A stretch of DNA of 64,000 nt from Bombardia bombarda. Its lineage: Eukaryota; Ascomycota; Sordariomycetes; Sordariales; Lasiosphaeriaceae. The stretch covers positions 2,356,001-2,420,000 of the forward strand of contig JAULSR010000003.1 in NCBI GenBank assembly GCA_030512295.1, read 5' to 3'. The position numbers and the translations under genes were made by a program. Below the pieces are notes generated by a model, which was not told where the DNA came from, searched no databases, and saw only the letters and a program-made list of their open reading frames with translations. Position 1 is the first letter of the stretch. Each line of letters starts with the position of its first letter. Below are positions 58,406 to 64,000 of this stretch, one piece after another.

Positions 58406-61400
58406 CTAGTAAGGGTATCGAGGGTACTGGTCCTGCTGCGGCGGCGGGGGACCTTGGGCATAGCCCATCGGCGGGGGAGGCGCATAGCTCTGCATCTGCG
58501 GTGGAGGGGCGCCATACTGTGCAGCCCAGATGCCAACGGCACCATCATACTGTCCTTGGGACATGAGCGGCGGCGGGGCATGGTTATATTGGACCTGCGG
58601 AGGGGGAGGTCCCTGCTGAGAATACACAGCCGGGGGAGGCTCGTAGGAGCCGCTCGAGCCGGGCCGGAGCGACGACTGTCTGTATGTAGCAGCAGCAGTC
58701 GCCAGGCGAGACCGAACGTTGTCCGCTGCCGCAGGGTACGGGCTCATAGGCCGACCATGGGGAGCGGGCGAGTCGCGGTTCTGGTAGCCGTACTGGACAG
58801 GATAGTCTGCCGAGGCTTGCCGGTTATGTGAGTGACTATGGCCGCCGCGCGGCGCTGCATTGGCGCTTTCATTATTGGCTTTATATGTCGCGTAGTCAGG
58901 GATAATGGTGTCACGGAGAAGATTGACCATCTTCACGGGGTTGACCCGGAAGTTGTCGTACGTCTCAGCCCGCGGAATCTGGCCAAGAAGGAAGGTGATG
59001 TCTCGAGCAATCGGGGCAGGGGCGGCATTGTATGAAGCAGCACCCTGACCTTGCATCCTACGCTGCTGATCCAGACGTCGGCCAGCTGCACCCTTCAGGG
59101 GCGAGACACCGCGCTGGAACTCATGGTGCTCGTTGCGCTGTATCTTGCGTGGCGGCTCATCAAAGTCATCGGCGGGAGCAGGTCGCTTTGGGGAGTTTAC
59201 CGCCTGTTGAAACTGCGGTCGGGGGCTATTGTGAGCCGCAAAGGGGGCAGGGTAAGGGGAATTGCGGAGGGAAGCTGGCTGCTCGATTGATGGCATGAGC
59301 AACTTGGGTCTTAGCTGGGTTGCCGGTGACACAATAATTCGTGCTGCGATCGGGTCGAACTTATCACTCGAATAACGAGCACTGAAATGTGCAAGCTTGG
59401 GATCCTCGGGAAAGAGCTCTGCCATGCGCTTCTCCAACTCGGTTATATGAACTAGCTCCCCATATTGAGACTCGTACTTGTGAAAGTAAGCGTACAGAAC
59501 CTTTGACTTGTGTAACGTCTCCGGGTTTTCAGTGAGTTTGTTAACCACCGTCTGAAAGAGCACACGAGCATCTACAATGATGATATGATTAGCACATGAC
59601 TTGATGTTATTGATAAAGGGTGCAGATACGTACTTTGAAAGTCATCCCGGGAGTGGAGGTACTTGATGTTCTCCAGGGTAAAGTTCTCGTCCAGAGGAAA
59701 GAGCCTCGCTCCGCGATCAAAGATCTTGCCTCCCGCCTGGTCCCTGTAAAGAGTCCACTCCATCTGTGCGACTGCGGCATAAACGTCACTAGTGAGCCGT
59801 CCAGCCTGGCGAGCATCCATGAATGCTTGCCGCATACCACCAAGCTCGGTGTTTGGTTTTCCCTTGCCTTGAATACGACGCATGGCACGAATTAATGCGA
59901 TCCAGACAAAGGATATCGTCCGGGACAGTAGTTGCGTCTGCGCAGCGTAGCCTTGCTGAATGGCCTTGATCTGCTCAGTTTTCTTGTTGTCCCTCGAATC
60001 CCTGTCCGGGACCTCAGCTTCATCCTCATCCTCATCGTCGTCGACCCTGGCGTTAACAGCATCTTGAACGGCGGATGCTTCCTCAATCCTCGCTATCTCA
60101 GACGTTTCCCGTTCTTTTAGAGCCTTGATGATCCCGTAGAGCGTGTCCAAAACCTTATTATAGGGCGCTCGTACGGCCTTACCACGCTCGATCTTGGCCT
60201 CGTCATTCTCCTGGATGGGGTAGGTAGACTCGATATGATCGGCATGCTTCAAGGCAAGCAAGACGCTCTCTGGGTTTGCTTCAATTCCTCTCGTGAGAAA
60301 CTCCAACCCATTCGTGTTTCCATCCTTTAAAACGTTGTTGTCATTGGTTGTAATGTTGTTGTCGAAGCACCATTGCGCTGCGTTGACCCACATCTCGGGC
60401 CAAAAGCGTAAGGCCATTAGAGCCTGGTTATAGGCGTAGAGAATACGTTTTTGAAGGAGGCCCGGTTGGTCCTTGTCATCCTTCAAGTCCAAGGGGTCAG
60501 ACTTCTCCCATGCGATCCACCTCTTCCAAACTTGCACCTGGTCCATGTATTCTTGATCGCCATCAAACCCAGGGGCGGGTGCAAGACGTGGCACGTTTGT
60601 CCGTTGCAAACCACGGGTGAGGTTCTCGAGCGCGGTGTTGGCGCTTTTAGCTGACATGTATGAGGGTGACTTCTCGGCGAGGTATTTCCGTCCGGTCAAC
60701 TTGTTGAGATTCATCTCAAACTTGTCGTACTCCTTCCACAGAATGTTGATATTGGAGATGGGCACGCATATAGCGCGTTGGTAGGCCTTTCGCAACTGAT
60801 CCATCTTCTGCTGGTCTTGCCACTGGCTTCCTCCCGGGGTACCGGGCCCCTGCATGAGAAACTGAATGTACTCGTACCAGATCTTACCGGAATCCTTATC
60901 CAGACCAATGTTGTCGATGACGAACTCGTATGCTTGCGAGACCGTCTGGCGAGCTTGACCGGTACTATCGTTTGTCAAGTCGTTCCGTCGACGGATGTAA
61001 TCCAAGTATTTGGTCCAGAGGTTCACATTTGGTGTTCCCATCAGACACTTCCCGAAGATGCGTTCGGCTTCGGGGAAGTTGTTGAGGCCCAGCTCCATCT
61101 CCAGATATTGAGCCCAGATATCGGCCTACAATGATGTTAGATTTACTTTGTTTGTTTTATACGGGAACTTGTTCAGACTCACAGCTTGGGGGAATATGGC
61201 AAAGAAGCGCTCATAAACCTCTCTCGCAGCCTCAATGTCACCTCTTGCACGGTGCTCGGCCAACAATACCAGCCAGGAGTCCCTTGCGCCTCGAGGGTCA
61301 TCGCGTATCTTCTCCTCATAAAAGGCTATATGGTCAACAGGAGCTTGTTGCGCGGGACTAGCCACAGGCGCAGGGCGAGAAGAAGTGACACCAGAATCGC

Positions 61401-61965
61401 TCTCATTTCTGCTCGAGGAAATAGCGGCAGCAGGAGCGGCACCCGCGTGATAGGCGGGAGGCGCATTAGAAAGCACAGCTGCAGAGTCTCTGGCAGTCAC
61501 AGGGGATTGGACGGGAAGAGGAGGGGGAATTGAAGACTGTGAAACTGGGCCTGGAGCAGGGCCACTCGGTGCAGGAACATGCTCCTCACCCTCGTCCTCC
61601 TCATCGGAGGAGTCTCCTACTAGGAAGCCGCCAGCCGTCCGCGGTCTCTTAGTAGCGGGCTGCAGAGAAGGCTTGAGAGATGTTCTTGGCTCAACAACGT
61701 GTGAGGCGGGATTAGGGACAGATGTGACTGATGCGGGATCATATTCACCCGCATCGTCGGTGTTACCATCGAGAGATGGAAGGTCACCAGAAGCATCATG
61801 GGCTGGGTCAACGGAATATTCTGCTTCTTCTTCTTCTTCTTCTTCTTCTTCATCGCTGCTATGCTGAGAAAGGTCTTCTCCTTCTTGTTGGTCGCCATCT
61901 GTCACCTCATAGCCCTCGTTATCATCCCAAGCGCCGCCCTGATGGCTGGGATCGTACTCGGCCAT
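58406..61965 (-). CDS. RNA14: mRNA 3'-end-processing protein RNA14 (CstF-77)
   Basis: Three exons, 61965-61183, 61125-59634 and 59571-58406, give 1146 residues. RNA14 is the HAT-repeat scaffold of cleavage factor IA, holding Rna15 and Pcf11 at pre-mRNA poly(A) sites in the nucleus. The N-terminal 210 residues are disordered with an acidic run of about nine Glu encoded by a TTC/CTT array (plus 61826-61852). HAT repeats start near 225 (RDDPRGARDSWLVLLAEHRARGD) and continue through ADIWAQYLEMELGLNNFPEAE to about residue 830, ending with FAR-like sequence ARYSSDKFDPIAARIIV. The C-terminus has a conserved block (ITFLLGQIPRAETYD, the Rna15-binding monkeytail) and then a Pro/Gln/Tyr-rich tail longer than in yeast. 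All exon joins keep frame. Confidence 0.94.
61826..61852. repeat. trinucleotide TTC/CTT run coding for polyglutamate
   Basis: Nine trinucleotide units on the plus strand encode a Glu run in the N-terminus of RNA14 on the minus strand. Confidence 0.9.
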
Positions 61966-63170
61966 TGTGAAAACGGATCGTCTATTTTCTCAGTAAGTAA
62001 ACTGAGGTTTGTCGGTTGGGAGTGTTCGATGTGGATCGTCAATTAGAGAGCGATCGAGCTCATGAAGTCGGGTTCTTTTGAGGCGGTCGCGGCGAAATTA
62101 AAAAACGGTCGTAGCAAAAACCTGCAAGCGAGGTCGGTCGGGCGGTTCAATCAGCGATGAGCTGCCGGATCAGAAACCCTAGGACCGAAAGTGAAAAATA
62201 AGAAGGCAACACGGGAGAGAGAAAAGGATGGGGAGTAGAAGTTTTGGTGGATGGCAGAAGACGGCCAACTGGAGGGAAGAATGTCGATGGGGGCAGGGAC
62301 TAGCGTCGTCGCAAACAAAGAGTCAACGGCGCGAGAATAAACGGGCGTGTTGCATCGTGCAGAAGAGGAAAGGAGCACACGACAACGAGGCCAACGTGGT
62401 ACTAGTATGGGTGCACAATGCACGACTAATATCGTATTTTTATTGATTGCCAGTTCCCATTCGCAGTCTTGTATTGTGGTCAAGAAGAAAAGGGTAGGCA
62501 GCTTTAGAGGAGGTGTTGGCAATGCGCTGCGTCCTCTCAAAAAAACGTGGCGGCAGCAGAAAAAAACGAGCTCAGGTCGTGGGTTCCTTGTCGCTTCCAC
62601 AGGCCGCGGTACAAAGTGTGGCTGACCAGGAAGCTAGGAAGGTACCTTGGTACCTCTGTTGATCGATATGAGGCGGTGCAGCTGAGCAGGGGAGCAATGA
62701 CAATGTCGGGACGTGGGGCAGCGCCCGAGGTGCCTAAAACCTAGCACTTCCTCACCTTTAGCTGGGCAGCGGGGCAGGGGACGCGTCTGGCGCCGTCAGT
62801 GCCCGCGCTTTCGCCAATTTACGCGACTCAAACCTCGTAGACCGCGACTTCATGACGGGAGTGCCCTGTCCCACGCCACCCCAGAATTGCCCGGCCGCCT
62901 GCCTGTCACAGTCCAAACACTCCACCTTGATCTTAAAGCGTTAAAGCGAAGCCAGCCCACAACAAACAATCTTTTGTTCGCGCCCATCCCCCCTCTCCCC
63001 GACAAACCAGTAAACCACTCTCTAGACTAGAATCTACTTTCCCCTCATCACCCATAATTTTTCTTCATTGTGTGAACCTTTTGCCGCCCCTCTTCTTCTC
63101 ACTTTAACCTCTCTGTCTCTGCAACACACCACTGCTCTCCTAGTCCGCGTCGACAACAGCAACCGCCAAG
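61966..63170. promoter_or_regulatory. divergent promoter region, RNA14 / ASF1
   Basis: This 1.2-kb spacer separates the RNA14 and ASF1 start codons and must contain both promoters. A palindromic GGTACCTTGGTACC occurs at 62640-62653. The 150 bp before ASF1 is C/T-rich. No gene was seen inside. Confidence 0.5.
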
Positions 63171-64000
63171 ATGTCTGTCGTCTCACTGCTTGGGGTCAAT
63201 GTTATGAACAACCCCGCCCGCTTCACCGACAAGTACGAGTTTGAAATCACATTTGAGTGCCTGGAGCAACTAGAGAAAGGTTTGTGTGATTCACGTTTTC
63301 CACATCCCAGTCTGACTATTCACTCACATCACTACCCGCCTCTACAGATCTCGAGTGGAAGCTCACCTACGTCGGGTCGGCGCAGTCGGACAACTACGAC
63401 CAAGAGCTGGACTCGCTGCTGGTGGGCCCCATCCCCGTCGGCGTCAACAAGTTCGTCTTCGAGGCCGACCCGCCAGACACCAAGCGCATCCCGACCGACG
63501 AGCTCTTTGGCGTCACCGTGATCCTGCTGACGTGCGCCTACGACGGCCGCGAGTTTGTCCGCGTCGGCTACTACGTCAACAACGAGTACGACAGCGAGGA
63601 GCTGGTCAACGACCCCCCCGCTAAGCCCGTCATTGAGAAGATCCGCCGCAACGTGCTGGCTGGGAAGCCCCGCGTGACGAGATTTGCCATCAAGTGGTAC
63701 GTTTTCAGCCCCTCCTCTATCTCACTTCTCCCTCACCACACACAAATATATTTTTTGTCTCCGCGCCAAGACATGATACACCCCCCCCCCCCCTCTACAA
63801 ACAACCACATCTCACTAACATATCTTCTTTTCTACCTACAGGGACTCCGAGGCCTCTGCCCCCGCCGAGTTCCCCCCGAGCAGCCCGAGGCCGACCTCGT
63901 CACCGACGAGGACGAGTACGGCGCCGAGGAGCTCGCTGAGGAGGAAGAGGAGGAAGTTGTCGGCGCCGAGGGTGAGGCTTCCAGCACCGGCGCCAACGGC
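63171..64000 (+). CDS. ASF1: histone chaperone ASF1, 5' part (frame broken once)
   Basis: Exons 63171-63279, 63348-63696 and from 63842 to the window edge. ASF1 binds H3-H4 dimers and hands them to CAF-1 and HIR in chromatin assembly. The immunoglobulin-like core is complete: MSVVSLLGVNVMNNPARFTD, then DLEWKLTYVGSAQSDNYDQE, LLVGPIPVGVNKFVFEADPP, GVTVILLTCAYDGREFVRVG, YYVNNEY and the final VTRFAIKWD. The acidic tail begins in exon 3. After AEFPP the frame breaks at the C6 run 63872-63877; one extra C restores the expected acidic tail (EQPEADLVTDEDEYGAEELA...). As written the tail would become Ser/Arg-rich, which is not expected of ASF1. Intron 2 contains a C13 run. The stop codon lies beyond the window. 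Confidence 0.95.
63781..63793. repeat. C13 homopolymer in ASF1 intron 2
   Basis: Thirteen consecutive C residues lie in the second intron of ASF1, 49 nt before its acceptor. The run length is likely unreliable in the assembly. Confidence 0.9.

Noticed and set aside
44097..63877. Programmed ribosomal frameshifting at C6/G6 runs
   Set aside because: Eight sites in unrelated housekeeping and secreted genes, no slippery heptamer or shared downstream structure seen; sequencing error is simpler.

Overview
The window is nuclear DNA from a filamentous ascomycete (Pezizomycotina, most likely Sordariomycetes). The evidence is short GT-AG introns of about 50-100 nt with CTAAC/CTGAC branch points, GC-rich third positions, and a fungal gene set: AUR1 inositol-phosphorylceramide synthase, a QDE-2-type Argonaute, a secreted AA9 LPMO with a CBM1, a Dal5-type MFS permease and a Nab3-like termination factor. 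I saw no bacterial, viral or transposon genes, no CRISPR array, and no convincing tRNA or rRNA gene. Species cannot be fixed from the sequence alone.

Layout, left to right: 3' end of a VanZ-domain membrane protein (+); ferric-reductase-like oxidoreductase (-) divergent from a RidA-family protein (+); LETM1-like mitochondrial membrane protein (+); Nab3-like RNA-binding protein (-) divergent from an ICT1/Pth4-type ribosome-rescue factor (+); KRE33/NAT10 RNA cytidine acetyltransferase (+); Ca2+/calmodulin-dependent kinase (+); a 5.3-kb stretch with no supportable gene; AUR1 (+); a second gene-poor stretch; an RPA34.5-domain RNA polymerase I subunit (-) divergent from GRC3 polynucleotide kinase (+); AA9 LPMO (-); a lineage-restricted-looking serine/acid-rich protein (+); MFS permease (+) convergent with a GH3 beta-glucosidase (-); Sro7/tomosyn-type WD40 exocytosis protein (-); Argonaute (-); RNA14/CstF-77 (-); and the 5' part of the histone chaperone ASF1 (+), cut by the window end.

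Functional threads: KRE33, GRC3 and RPA34.5 all serve ribosome biogenesis, and the last two share a 0.6-kb divergent promoter. Nab3 and RNA14 both act in RNA 3'-end formation. AA9 and GH3, with a nearby permease, fit a plant-biomass lifestyle.

The strongest non-routine signal is technical. Eight places in six otherwise well-conserved genes are frame-broken at a G or C run, seven of them exactly six bases long, and every one is resolved if the run is one base longer. This points to systematic homopolymer under-calls in the assembly rather than eight inactivated genes. Other points to check are an in-frame TAG inside the RPA34.5 gene that may lie in an unrecognised intron, matching TCTG repeats downstream of two genes on their sense strands, and an orphan gene built from internal duplications. 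I did not find a convincing new biological system.
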